Source: Trebonia sp963774945 (GTDB lineage: Bacteria > Actinomycetota > Actinomycetes > Streptosporangiales > Streptosporangiaceae). From it: a stretch of 64,000 nucleotides of DNA. Location: assembly GCA_963774945.1 (NCBI GenBank), contig CAVZHA010000027.1, positions 2,046,001 to 2,110,000 on the forward strand. The letters run 5' to 3'. Within the stretch, counting starts at the first letter, position 1, and every line of letters begins with the position of its first letter. Positions 1 through 8,163 of the stretch are shown one piece after another. The position numbers were made by a program, and so were the translations under genes. The notes beneath the pieces were generated by a model that saw only the letters and a program-made list of their open reading frames with translations, had not been told where the DNA came from and did no database searches.

Positions 1-754
1 TATCCCGGCCTCGGCCAGCAGCGTCCTGGACGCCGGAGGTCTCCCAGTTCCGCTGGCCGACGCCGGGCTGCTGGGTGAGCGGCCCGACCCGCCAGTTCTT
101 CTCCTCCGAGGCCGCGCCGCGGGCGGCGCCACCGCGGATGAAGGTGCCCGCGCCGGCGTCCGCCGCCTCGGTGATGAGGTCCTCGTGGTCGCGCTGGACG
201 GCCGAGTACGGGATCTGAAAGACGTCGAAGACGTTCATCGCGATGTGGTCGGGGAGGTTCGGCAGGATGCCCGACATGCCGATGAAGCGGACCTTGCCCT
301 CGCGCTGCAGCGCCTGCAGCATCTCGACGGTGCCGTTCTCCTCGAGCGTGGCCCGGCTCGGTGACATGTGGACCTGGACCAGGTCCAGGCGGTCGGTGCG
401 GAGCCGGCGCAGCGACTGCTCGACGTCGGCGCGGACGTTCGCCGCGCTGTAGTCGTGCGGGTACGGCGGCGCCGCGTCGGCTGGGATCTCGATCAGGCAG
501 CCGCACTTGGAGGCGAGGAAGAACTCGTCCCGGCGGTGGCCGACGTGCGTGCCGATCAACTCCTCGCTGCGGCCGTAGTCGGGTGAGGTGTCGATCAGGT
601 TGATGCCGCCGTCGAGGACCGCGTTGAGCAGCCGCCCCGCGTCCTCGTCGGCGATCTCCGGGCCGCGCGGCTGGCCTCTAAGCTCCATCGCCCCGTAGCT
701 GAGGATGGTGACGTCAGCGCCGGTGCGCCCTAGGGTTCGTGTCTTGATCGCCAT
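1..754 (-). CDS. Aldo/keto reductase, 3' end cut by the window edge
   Basis: NAD(P)H-dependent oxidoreductase of the aldo/keto reductase fold, probably cytoplasmic; the substrate is unknown. Read from the ATG at 754, the protein opens with the usual MAIKTRTLGRTGADVT strand. It carries the catalytic Asp and Tyr in NLIDTSPDYGRSEELIG, a Lys in the ASKCG strand and the His in LDLVQVHMS. A frameshift is likely near bases 30-50: the next frame restores LLAEAGI, the usual helix here. It lies 39 bases downstream of the DUF2237 gene on the same strand, so the two probably share a transcript. The family is sure; the exact 3' end is outside the window. Confidence 0.85.
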   Translation of the reverse strand, partial: MAIKTRTLGRTGADVTILSYGAMELRGQPRGPEIADEDAGRLLNAVLDGGINLIDTSPDYGRSEELIGTHVGHRRDEFFLASKCGCLIEIPADAAPPYPHDYSAANVRADVEQSLRRLRTDRLDLVQVHMSPSRATLEENGTVEMLQALQREGKVRFIGMSGILPNLPDHIAMNVFDVFQIPYSAVQRDHEDLITEAADAGAGTFIRGGAARGAASEEKNWRVGPLTQQPGVGQRNWETSGVQDAAGRGRD

Positions 755-793
755 ACTGGTTACGCTATCGGGCGCGGTTCTCAGGGACCTTCG

Positions 794-1189
794 TCAGTGG
801 CCTTCGAGGGCGCTCGGGTCGGCCGGGACGTCGACCGAGTGCTCGCGCAGCGCGGTCAGCGGGACGATCTCCAGCGCGCGCTCGTGCGTGCAGGCAAGGA
901 CGACCGGCGACGCGCTGCCGTCCTGGTACGCGCGGAGCCAGTTCACGGCCGTGACGCACCAGCGGTCCCCCGGCACCAGCCCGGGAAAGCGGAACTGCGG
1001 CATCGGGGTGGTCAGGTCGTTGCCGATGCGCCGCTGGTGCTCAAGGAACTCGCTTGTCACCACCGCGCAGATGGTGTGACTCCCCCGGTCCTCGGGGCCG
1101 GTGGTGCAGGTGCCGTCCCGGTAGAACCCCGTCAGCGGGTCACTTCCACAGGGCTCAAGCTCGCCGCCCAGCACGTTCCGGTCGCTCAT
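794..1189 (-). CDS. DUF2237 family protein
   Basis: Small protein of 131 residues matching the DUF2237 family in length and in its conserved core: the NVLGGELEPC start, the DPLTGFYRDG turn, the HTICAVVT strand, FLEHQRRIGNDL and the W-C pair in PGDRWCVTAVNW. No biochemical role is established for the family. I chose the ATG at 1189 because the family begins with this NVLG segment; an upstream TTG would add 47 residues with no family likeness. It is divergent from the ArsR-type gene, so the AT-rich region between them may serve both promoters. Confidence 0.85.
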   Translation of the reverse strand: MSDRNVLGGELEPCGSDPLTGFYRDGTCTTGPEDRGSHTICAVVTSEFLEHQRRIGNDLTTPMPQFRFPGLVPGDRWCVTAVNWLRAYQDGSASPVVLACTHERALEIVPLTALREHSVDVPADPSALEGH

Positions 1190-1323
1190 CCCAGCAGTAT
1201 CGGTAGCGGCGCTATCGGCCCGCAAGCCCCCGGGGATGATCTTGACTTCCGACAAACGCAATTCAGCTAATCGGGATCGGATTTCGCCTGAGCTGACCCG
1301 CGTTTTCTGTCGCGTCCCGCGTC

Positions 1324-1356
1324 TTGACAATAGTTAATGATTTTGTTAATTATTGT
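1324..1356 (+). promoter_or_regulatory. ArsR-type operator and core promoter
   Basis: An AT-rich inverted repeat with 11-base arms (ACAATAGTTAA at 1327-1337 and TTAATTATTGT at 1346-1356, one mismatch, 8-base spacer) sits just before the GTG of the regulator. It overlaps a TTGACA hexamer at 1324. Low GC in such a GC-rich setting makes it stand out. ArsR/SmtB proteins bind dyads of this size, so autoregulation is inferred. No Shine-Dalgarno fits between the dyad and the GTG, so the mRNA may be leaderless. Confidence 0.6.
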
Positions 1357-1359
1357 GGC

Positions 1360-1674
1360 GTGAGACAGAACGGGGACCTGACGGCCGGGACGGTCATCGA
1401 GGCGCTCGGCGACCCGGTCCGGCGGCAGGTGGTGACGCTGCTCAGCGGCGGACCGCGGCGGGCGGGCGAGATCGCGACGGAGATCGGCATGTCGGCCCCG
1501 GCGATCAGCAGGCACCTGCGCGTTCTCCTCGAGGCCCTCGTGATCGAGGACGAGCGCCTGCAAGCGGACGCGCGGGCGCGGGTGTTCCGGCTCCGGCCAC
1601 AGTCGATCACGGCCGCGCGGGCGTGGCTGGACGAGATCCTGGCGGGCGAAGGAGGCCTCGGGAGCGCCCGCTAG
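1360..1674 (+). CDS. ArsR-family winged-helix regulator
   Basis: DNA-binding regulator of about 104 residues, the usual ArsR length. The winged helix-turn-helix is plain: ALGDPVRRQVVTLLSGGP, then AGEIATEIGMSAPAISRHLR as recognition helix, then LLEALVIEDE and the wing up to RVFRLRP. No metal-binding Cys pair is visible, so this is probably not a metal sensor. The GTG at 1360 follows directly on the palindromic operator; a TTG at 1324 would place the operator inside the gene and is less likely. The next gene is the Rieske oxygenase, but that has a different operator, so control of it by this protein is not implied. Confidence 0.8.
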   Translation: MRQNGDLTAGTVIEALGDPVRRQVVTLLSGGPRRAGEIATEIGMSAPAISRHLRVLLEALVIEDERLQADARARVFRLRPQSITAARAWLDEILAGEGGLGSAR

Positions 1675-1737
1675 CTGCGGTTTCGGCCGCATAACGCCCC
1701 GCTAGTATAGACATCTGTTGAATCGGTCATTAATCTT

Positions 1738-1753
1738 GACTGTATGGTCAGTC
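1738..1753 (+). promoter_or_regulatory. TetR-type operator overlapping the Rieske start codon
   Basis: GACTGTATGGTCAGTC matches 13 of 16 positions of the palindrome seen perfectly at 4585-4600 (GACTGAACGTTCAGTC). It covers the ATG at 1744, so a bound repressor would block initiation outright. This is the weakest of the seven copies. Confidence 0.55.
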
Positions 1754-2971
1754 AGGATTTTTCGGACTCGGTACACAACGAATCCTCGCGCGCCTTCCCG
1801 CCTGCGCCGGTCGATCCGGCCGCGCTCGCCACCGCGCTGCTTCCGTTCGGCGAGAGCCGGATGCTGCCGCCCGCCGCATACACGTCGGCGGAGGTGTTCG
1901 ACTGGGAGCGACGGCACTTCTTCGGCGGTGGCTGGACGTGCGCGGCCCACGGGTCACGACTGCCCGCGGCCGGCGACCAGCTCGCGGTGGAGACCGGAAA
2001 CGGCGGCGCGCTGCTCGTACGGGGCGAGGACGGGAAGGTCCGCGCGTTCGCGAACACCTGCAGGCACCGCGGCCACCAACTGCTGCCGTGCGGCTCGTCC
2101 GCGATCGGCCAAGGCCATCGTCTGCCCGTACCACTCGTGGGCGTACTCGCTCGCAGGCGAGCTGCGCGGCGCGCCCGGCTACCGGGAGGTCCCCGGCTTT
2201 GACGCGTCCGCGTGGCCGCTGGTGTCGCTGCCGGCGGTGGAGTGGCACGGGCTGGTGTTCGTCGACGGGTCGGGCGGGGCGGCCGGGCCGCTGCCGCTGG
2301 CGGGGCTGGACGCGATCGTCGCCCCGTACGAGCCGGAGCGGCTGGTCGTCGCGGCCTCCCACAGCTACGACGCCGCCGTGAACTGGAAGATTCTGACCGA
2401 GAACTACCACGAGTGCTATCACTGCCCGACGATCCATCCGGAGCTGTGCAGCGTCTCGCCCCCGCACAGCGGGGAGAACTACCCGGCCACCGGGTCCTGG
2501 ATCGGCGGCTGGATGTCGCTGCGGGACGACGCGGCGACGATGTCGCTCGACGGCCACAGCGGCGGCGTGCCGCTGCGCGGGCTGTCGGCGGAGGAGCTGC
2601 GCACGGTGGCCTACGTCGGGATCTTCCCCAACGTGCTGCTGAGCCTGCACCCGGACTACGTCATGACGCACATCCTCACCCCGGTGGCGGCGGACCGGAC
2701 GCGGATCGACTGCTCGTGGGCGTTCGCGCCCGAGGCGGTCGCGGACGCGTCGTTTGACCCGTCGTACGCGGTCGACTTCTGGGACCTGACCAACCGCCAG
2801 GACTGGGCCGCCTGCGAGGGCGTGCAGCGCGGTCTGTCCTCGCCGTTCGCCTCGCCCGGGCCGCTCGCCCATGAGGAGGACGCGATCTACTCGTTCGTGA
2901 CGACGGTGGCCCGCGGGTACCAAGGGATGCGGGTGACCGAGCGGACGGCTGAGACGGGGCTTGCTGTCTGA
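1744..2971 (+). CDS. Rieske non-haem iron oxygenase, alpha subunit (one frameshift)
   Basis: Ring-hydroxylating or quaternary-amine type oxygenase of about 409 residues. The Rieske [2Fe-2S] ligands are present as NTCRHRGHQ and, after the frame change, VCPYHSWAY. The mononuclear iron site is ENYHECYHCPTIHPEL with a distal Asp near QDWAACEG. The C-H-C-P-T-I-H-P pattern resembles the glycine betaine, carnitine and stachydrine oxygenase branch more than the biphenyl or naphthalene branch. The frame changes at about 2112: removing one C in GGCCAAGGCC joins AIG to KAIVCPYH. No reductase gene lies next to it. A palindromic operator covers the start, placing it in the TetR regulon. Substrate unknown. 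Confidence 0.85.
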
Positions 2972-2974
2972 GCC

Positions 2975-2999
2975 GAGACTCAGCGTCTGAGTCGTTTGG
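2975..2999 (+). terminator. Hairpin after the Rieske gene
   Basis: GACTCAG-CGT-CTGAGTC (2977-2993) is a perfect 7-bp stem with a three-base loop, beginning 6 bases after the TGA and followed by GTTTGG. It is a likely transcription terminator. Confidence 0.6.
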
Positions 3000-3037
3000 T
3001 GCGCGTAGGGCGTTACCAGGCGACCTCTGCCTGCCTC

Positions 3038-3171
3038 CACTTGTTATCAGTTCTGACCATTTTTCACCTTCCTATCTGTTCTGACCATTATTCCGCCTGA
3101 ATTGTCCGATTTTTGTGGTCAGAACCGATAAGGAGATGAGTGGAAGTGGTCAAAACTGATACATAGGTGCA
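3038..3171. mobile_element. MITE-like palindromic element with four 15-bp repeats
   Basis: Two direct copies of TATCWGTTCTGACCA (3045-3059, 3073-3087) face two inverted copies (3116-3130, 3147-3161). The flanks also match as inverted repeats (CACTTGTTATCAG on the left against CTGATACATAGGTG on the right), so the whole element of about 130 bp is an imperfect palindrome. It has no coding capacity and is AT-richer than its surroundings. Repeated motifs at both ends recall IS21-type termini; this could be a non-autonomous remnant of such an element. Confidence 0.55.
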
Positions 3172-3361
3172 CGCGAGCTGTGGAAGGTGTGAACGATCCG
3201 CCGACGTGGTGCGGTGGGGCTAGGCGGGGCCGGTGGGGTAGCGCTGGCGCGTGGGGTCGCGCTGGGCGCCCGGGTGATGGTGGCGCGTGGGGGTGATGGT
3301 GGCGCGTCGGGTGATAGTGGGGGGTAGGCGTGGGTGGGTGGGTCAGGCGTGGGTGGGTGGG
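3172..3361. other. G-rich low-complexity spacer
   Basis: No gene. Short direct repeats fill it: GGTGATGGTGGCGCGT occurs twice and GGCGTGGGTGGGTGGGTCA twice just before the acyl-CoA dehydrogenase stop. Runs of G could form quadruplexes. All frames are open only because of composition. Confidence 0.5.
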
Positions 3362-4557
3362 TCAGACGAGGGCGGAGGGGCCGCGTTTGGTTAGCTGGCC
3401 GGCGATGATCATGCGCTGGATCTCGCTGGTGCCCTCCCAGATGCGCTCGACGCGCAGTTCGCGGTAGAAGCGCTCGGCGACGTTCTCGCGCATGTAGCCG
3501 CGGCCGCCGAAGATCTGGACGGCGCGGTCGGCGACCCGGTTGGCCATCTCCGAGCAGTAGAGCTTGATCATCGAGCACTGGGCGTGCGCGGTCTTGACGT
3601 CGGACGGGTCGCGGTCGATGCCGCGGGCGGTCTCGTACAGCATCGAGCGGGCCGCGAACAGCTCGGTCACGCTGTCCGCGAGCATGCCCGCGACCAGGCC
3701 GTGGGAGGCGATCGGGACGCCGCCGGCCACGCGGGCGCTCGCGAACGCGGTCATCTCCGCGACCAGTCGGTCGGCCGCGCCGGTGCAGCGGGCGGCGACC
3801 ATCAGCCGCTCGAAGCGGAACCACTCGCGCGAGTAGAGCATGCCGCCGCCCTCGTCGCCGACCAGGTTGGCGGCCGGGACGCGGACGTCGGTGAACTCCA
3901 CGATCGGGTGGTGGTGGCTGATCGTGTGGGTGTAGGCGGGGGTGCGGACGACGGAGACGCCGGGGGTGGGCAGGTCGACCAGGAAGAGCAGGTGCACGGC
4001 GGGCTGGGGCGGGGACCACGGGACCGTTCGGGATGAACGGGGTTGATCTTTTTGGCTTGGAAGAAGCAGTAGTCGGCGGAGTTGTAGCTGGTGACGTGCC
4101 ACTTGACCCCGTTCAGGACCCACTCGTCGCCGTCGCGGTAGGCGGTCGCCTCGATCGCGTCGACGTCGGAGCCAGCGGACGCCTCGGTGATCGCGTAGCA
4201 CTCCTCGCGCTCGCCCCGGACGGTCGGCTTGAGGTACCGCTCGACCTGATCGGCGGTCGCGACCGGCGGGAACCAGGAGGGCGGGGTGGCGGCGACCCAG
4301 CCGAGGGCGTTGGTGACCCGGCCGACCTGCTCCTGGACGAGGACCTGCTGGAGGGCGGTCGCGCCGACGCCGCCGAGGGCGGCGGGCATGTTGGTGGCGA
4401 ACAGGCCGAGCTCGATCGCCCGCTTCTTGTGGGCGGCGGTCACGTCGTCGGGGAGGGCCCCGTCGAGCTCCGCCTGGACCTCGAGCGGTATCAGCTCGTC
4501 GGCGAAGACGCGGGCGCGCGCTTGGATGTCCTCATCCGCTGCAGACAGGCCGTACAT
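3362..4557 (-). CDS. Acyl-CoA dehydrogenase, interrupted near 4000-4050
   Basis: Flavoprotein that introduces an alpha,beta double bond into an acyl-CoA. The N-terminal helices and the AITEASAGSDVDAIEATA strand are followed by the beta domain WVLNGVKWHVT. The C-terminal part has FGGRGYMRENVAERFYRELRVERIWEGTSEIQRMIIAGQL, with the usual Glu in WEGTSE. Between SADYCFFQAKK and LLFLVDLPTPGV an extra segment reading INPVHPERSRG appears and the frame changes. That segment is a copy of the dispersed palindromic repeat. I chose the ATG at 4557 because GAGG lies 8 bases upstream; a GTG at 4566 is also possible. It is divergent from the FAD oxidoreductase across an operator. Confidence 0.85.
4018..4050. 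repeat. Dispersed palindromic repeat, copy 1 (inside a CDS)
   Basis: GGGACCGTTCGGGATGAACGG forms a perfect CCGTTC/GAACGG stem (4024-4029 and 4035-4040) with a GGGAT loop. It lies inside the acyl-CoA dehydrogenase gene where family alignment needs no sequence. Other copies are at about 11981, 34088, 36090 and 51247. Confidence 0.65.
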
Positions 4558-4584
4558 CGGTGGCACCTCGATTATTGGGTCATT

Positions 4585-4600
4585 GACTGAACGTTCAGTC
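4585..4600 (+). promoter_or_regulatory. TetR-type operator, perfect 16-bp palindrome
   Basis: GACTGAACGTTCAGTC is fully self-complementary. It lies between the divergent acyl-CoA dehydrogenase (start 4557) and the FAD oxidoreductase (start 4619), 19-28 bases from each start, so one site can silence both. Confidence 0.75.
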
Positions 4601-4618
4601 TATGTCTAGCATCGAAGC

Positions 4619-5827
4619 GTGCCGATGACTAGTGAGCTGCCGAAAACCGCCGACGCCGTCGTGGTCGGCGGCGGCACCGTGGGCGCCTGGTGCGCGTACT
4701 TCCTCCGCCAGGCCGGCCTGGAGAACGTCGTCCTGGTCGAGAAGGGCGTGCTCGGCCAGGGCGCGTCCAGCCGCGCGGCCGGGGTGGTGCGGGTGCAGGG
4801 CGGGACGCCCGAGGCGGTGCGGCTCGGGCGCTGGTCGCGCTCGTTCTACCTCGGGCAGCAGGCCGAGATCGGCACCGACTCCGGGTTCGTCCAGCAGGGG
4901 TACCTGCTGCCCTGCTTCACGCCGCCCGAGGTCGACGCGGCGCACGCGCGGATCTCGATGCAGCAGTCGCTGGGGCTGCCGGTGCGCTGGCTGACCTCCG
5001 GCGAGGTCGACGCGATCAACCCGACGATGGCGCCCGGGTGCACGCTCGGCGCGACCTACTGCGACGAGGACGGGTACATCACCCCGCCGCGGAACGTCGC
5101 TGCGTACACGGCCGCGCTGGTCGGCTCGGGCGTGCTCGTGGCCGAGCGGACGCGGTTCGGCGGGCTTGCTTCCGGCGCCGGCGGCGGTTCCGGCGGCTCG
5201 GCGGGCACCGTGCTGACGTCGCGCGGGCCGGTCTCGGCCGGGCTGGTGGTGCTAGCGGGCGGGCCGCAGCTGGCGGCGGTCGGCGCGCTGGCCGGGGTCT
5301 CGGTGCCGGCGGGCGGGGTGCGGCACACGGTGGCGGTGACCGAGGAGCACCCGGCCTTCGCGAGCACGCCGATGGCGTTCGACGTCCCGTCGGGGCTGTA
5401 CTGGCGGCCGGAGGAGGGCGGGCTGCTGTTCGGGATGAGCGATCCGGACGAGCCGCCGGGTGAGAACCGCTGCCTGGACTTCGAGTACCTCGCGCTGATG
5501 CGGGCCAAGCTGGCCGCGCTGGTCCCGCTGACGGCCGGGCTCGGCCTGCGGCGGGCGTGGTCGGCGACGATCGACTTCACGCCCGATCACCTGCCGATCA
5601 TCGGCCCCGCGGCCGACCTTTCGCGGGTGTTCGTGGCGTCGGCCGGCGGGGCCGGCATGATGTGGGGGCCCGCCGTCGCGCGCTGCGCGGCGGACGTCGC
5701 CCTCGGTGTTACGTCGACGGTGGTCGAGGACGTTTCCATGCTCGGCCTCGACCGGTTCGACGCCTCCGGCCGCAGTAGGCTCGCGGCCGATCCAATCGCA
5801 CTCCCCTTCCCCGAGAAAGCGTCGTGA
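4619..5827 (+). CDS. FAD-dependent oxidoreductase, DadA/sarcosine-oxidase type
   Basis: About 402 residues, normal for the DAO family. It oxidises a C-N bond of an amino acid or amine. The N-terminal FAD-binding motif is ADAVVVGGGTVGAWCAYFL, followed by VLVEKGVLGQGASSRAAGVV; the C-terminal FAD loop is ATIDFTPDHLPIIGPA then FVASAGGAGMMWGPA. The reading frame is intact. A short Gly/Ser-rich loop near residue 185 is unusual. Start is GTG 4619 or ATG 4625; both directly follow the operator. The cupin gene overlaps its stop, so the two are translated together. Its substrate probably belongs to the same pathway as the Rieske oxygenase. Confidence 0.85.
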   Translation: MPMTSELPKTADAVVVGGGTVGAWCAYFLRQAGLENVVLVEKGVLGQGASSRAAGVVRVQGGTPEAVRLGRWSRSFYLGQQAEIGTDSGFVQQGYLLPCFTPPEVDAAHARISMQQSLGLPVRWLTSGEVDAINPTMAPGCTLGATYCDEDGYITPPRNVAAYTAALVGSGVLVAERTRFGGLASGAGGGSGGSAGTVLTSRGPVSAGLVVLAGGPQLAAVGALAGVSVPAGGVRHTVAVTEEHPAFASTPMAFDVPSGLYWRPEEGGLLFGMSDPDEPPGENRCLDFEYLALMRAKLAALVPLTAGLGLRRAWSATIDFTPDHLPIIGPAADLSRVFVASAGGAGMMWGPAVARCAADVALGVTSTVVEDVSMLGLDRFDASGRSRLAADPIALPFPEKAS

Positions 5828-6207
5828 TCATGAGTTCAGCGACCGAAGTTCCCTTCATCGACACCACGGTGCTCAGCGCCGCCGCCACCGCCGAGCTCGA
5901 GGACTGGGGGCTGCTCGAGGAGGCGACCTCGGACGAGGTGCCGATGCAGGTGCACGGGCTGACCATGTGGACCGGGCCGGAGGGCAGCGGCCAGGAGACC
6001 GGGATCTGGCAGTGCACGGCCGGGCCGTCGTACTGGGTCCAGGAGGAGAACGAGTTCATCTACCTGCTGTCCGGATCGCTGACCGTCACCCCCGACGGCG
6101 GGAAGCCGGCCACGTTCGGGGCCGGTGACAGCGCGATGTTCCCGCGCGGGTGGCGCGGCACTTGGGACCTGCACGAGACCGTGCGCAAGGTCTACGTGGT
6201 GTTCTGA
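5824..6207 (+). CDS. Cupin-domain protein (DUF861/Cupin_3 type)
   Basis: Small single-domain beta-barrel protein of about 125-127 residues. Features of the family are GIWQCTAGPSYWVQEENEFIYLLSGSLTVTPDGG and the closing AGDSAMFPRGWRGTWDLHETVRKVYVVF. Such cupins often sit beside DadA-like oxidases and Rieske enzymes. A GTG at 5824 overlaps the TGA of the FAD oxidoreductase (GTGA), and an in-frame ATG follows at 5830; either gives translational coupling. The metal-binding His set of canonical cupins is only partly present (E-N-E-F and H), so catalytic activity is uncertain. Confidence 0.8.
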   Translation: MIMSSATEVPFIDTTVLSAAATAELEDWGLLEEATSDEVPMQVHGLTMWTGPEGSGQETGIWQCTAGPSYWVQEENEFIYLLSGSLTVTPDGGKPATFGAGDSAMFPRGWRGTWDLHETVRKVYVVF

Positions 6208-6339
6208 AATACGGCGCTTCGCCAATCGTGGTCGCGGTCGTGGTCGCGGTCGCCATTATTGTCAGGCCGCGAAGAAATGTCGGCTGGCCGATTTAGCTCG
6301 CGCCGCTTGCCTTGAATTCAGGCGACGCGAATTGGGTAT

Positions 6340-6993
6340 TCAGTCGAATTCGATTCGCATGACCGCGCGGCGGACGCTCGGGCGGGAGACCTCGGTCAGG
6401 CCGGCCTCGGCGAAGACCTGGCGGGCGCCGACGTGCAGCTCGCCCCAGGTGATCTCGCGGCCGGGCTGGGTCAGCATCGGATAGGCCTCGAGCGCCCGCG
6501 CGCCGTTCGCCCGGGCGTAGCCGACGGCCGCTTGCGCCAGCGCGTAGGTGACGCCGCGCCTGCGGTAGCCCTTGCGGACCACGAGGCAGGTGACCGCCCA
6601 GACCGAGTCGTCGCGCTTGTCCTCGTCCGGGCGCCCCTTCCAGACCGTGGGCAGCCCGAGCAGCCGCGGGTACTCGGTCCTGGGCTCGACCGCGACCCAG
6701 CCGACCGGCGTCGACGCCGGGTCCTTCAGGAACGCGACCAGACCGGAGGTCGAGGTCGCGGCCGGGTCGCCGCAGTTGGCCTGGTCGCGCAGGCTCGCCC
6801 GGCGCTGCTCGTCGGTTGCCTGCTCCCAGAACCAGCCCCGGGTCTTGAACCGCTGGCAGTTGCACCGGCTGCTGTAGTCGCGGGTGCCGAAGACCGCCTT
6901 GAGGTCGTCGGCCGAGGCGTGGTTGGCGGGCACGATGGACAGGTCATCGGCCGTGATCGGCGAGCTTGGCCCGGTTGGCTGGTCGCGCTTCAT
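6340..6993 (-). CDS. GNAT-family N-acetyltransferase
   Basis: Acetyl-CoA-dependent transferase of 217 residues; the acceptor is unknown. The acetyl-CoA motif A is seen as WAVTCLVVRKGYRRRGVTYAL followed by AAVGYARANGARALEAYP. The N-terminal half contains a Cys-rich stretch (SSRCNCQRF) and the W-F-W segment typical of the actinobacterial subfamily that carries a DUF-like head. Start ATG 6993, preceded by AGAGAGGA. It is divergent from the WYL regulator, with about 170 bases between them holding short GCGTGCGC repeats. Intact frame. Confidence 0.8.
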   Translation of the reverse strand: MKRDQPTGPSSPITADDLSIVPANHASADDLKAVFGTRDYSSRCNCQRFKTRGWFWEQATDEQRRASLRDQANCGDPAATSTSGLVAFLKDPASTPVGWVAVEPRTEYPRLLGLPTVWKGRPDEDKRDDSVWAVTCLVVRKGYRRRGVTYALAQAAVGYARANGARALEAYPMLTQPGREITWGELHVGARQVFAEAGLTEVSRPSVRRAVMRIEFD

Positions 6994-7161
6994 GACTGTC
7001 CTCTCTGCGCCCGGTCGGGGAGTGCGCCTCGGTACGGCGTGCGCCTCGGTCTGGCGTGCGCTTGGGTCCGCGCCGGTGCCGGCGCGTGTGCTGGGTCTGG
7101 TCGGCAGAGTACCGTTTAGGCCGGACGTTCTGCTTCCGGGAAGCGGGGAGGATGCGGTCGG

Positions 7162-8163
7162 ATGACGCACGTCGGCGGGGGCCACGAGATCAGCCCCACC
7201 GCCCGGGCCCTGCTCGCGCTCGAGGCGATCCAGAACGCGCCCGGCATCACCGCCACCCGGCTGGGCGAGCGGCTCGGCGTCACCGAGCGGGCCGCGCGCC
7301 GCTACGTCGCGATCCTGCGCGAGGCGGGGCTGCCGATCGACTCCGTCAGCGGGCCCTACGGCGGGTACCAGGTGGGTCACGGGCTGCGGCTGCCGCCGCT
7401 CACGTTCACCGCCGCCGAGGCATCCGGACTGGTCATGGCCGTCCTCGAGGGGCACAAGGGAGCGGCCGACCCGGCCGACCTGGTAGGCGGCGCGCTCGCC
7501 AAGATCGTCCGGGTGCTGCCGGCCCGGGTCGCCGCCCAGGTGCGGCCGATCCGCGACAGCGCCGCCGGCGGCACCCCGGACGAGCCCGACCCGGCCGTCC
7601 TGGTCAGCCTGGAGGTGGTGACCACCCTGTTCGAGTCGTGCGCGGCGGCGCGGCGGCTGCGGCTGACGTACCGGCGGGGGCACTGGGCGGGTGACAGCGC
7701 GGACCGGGCGATGGAGGTCGACCCGTGGGCGGTGGTGCTCCGGCGCAGCCGCTGGTACCTGCTGTGCTGGTCGCACACCGTGGAGGCGCGACGGGTGCTG
7801 CGCATCGACCGGATCGTGACCGCGTCGACGACGCCGGAGACGTTCACGCCGCCGGCCGCCCTCGACGCGCTGGCCGTCCTCGAGGAGCACCTGTCGCAGG
7901 GCTGGGCGTACGACGTCGACGTGGTCATCGACGCGGCGGTGGCCGAGGTGGCGCGCTGGCTGCCGCGCAGCCTCGGCACGCTGACGCCGTCCGACGACGG
8001 CCGCCGCACCCGGCTGCGCGCGTCCACCGCCAACCCGAGCTGGTACGCGGGCCGCCTGGCGGTGCTCCCGTACGCCTTCCACGTGCACGGCTCGGCCGAG
8101 CTTCGGCAGGCGACGGCCGATCTTGGCCGACGGTTGCTCGCGTCCGGGTCGGGCGCTCCCTAG
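7162..8163 (+). CDS. WYL-domain transcriptional regulator (HTH_11 + WYL)
   Basis: Regulator of 333 residues. Residues 10-60 form a DeoR/HTH_11 winged helix (ARALLALEAIQNAPGITA, then GVTERAARRYVAILREAGLPI). Residues 145-235 form the WYL domain (EVDPWAVVLRRSRWYLLCW, with RVLRIDRI), which in this family senses a nucleotide or other negatively charged ligand. A WCX-like C-terminal domain follows. Its TAG shares three bases with the stop codon of the convergent hydrolase at 8160-8163, so the two genes run into each other without a gap. Likely target: the divergent GNAT gene. Confidence 0.85.
   Translation: MTHVGGGHEISPTARALLALEAIQNAPGITATRLGERLGVTERAARRYVAILREAGLPIDSVSGPYGGYQVGHGLRLPPLTFTAAEASGLVMAVLEGHKGAADPADLVGGALAKIVRVLPARVAAQVRPIRDSAAGGTPDEPDPAVLVSLEVVTTLFESCAAARRLRLTYRRGHWAGDSADRAMEVDPWAVVLRRSRWYLLCWSHTVEARRVLRIDRIVTASTTPETFTPPAALDALAVLEEHLSQGWAYDVDVVIDAAVAEVARWLPRSLGTLTPSDDGRRTRLRASTANPSWYAGRLAVLPYAFHVHGSAELRQATADLGRRLLASGSGAP

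Noticed and set aside
1718..1760. Upstream TTG/ATG start of the Rieske gene in the second frame
   Set aside because: The first half of the protein (FFGGGWTCAAHG, NTCRHRGH) is in the frame of ATG 1744; the other frame codes the family only after 2112.
2100..2125. Programmed ribosomal frameshifting in the Rieske gene and others
   Set aside because: No slippery heptamer or following pseudoknot is evident, and the same +1 pattern occurs in many unrelated genes, so sequence error is simpler.
6208..6339. Small RNA gene between the cupin and GNAT genes
   Set aside because: Only a short run of GTGGTCGCG repeats is seen; no promoter and terminator pair.
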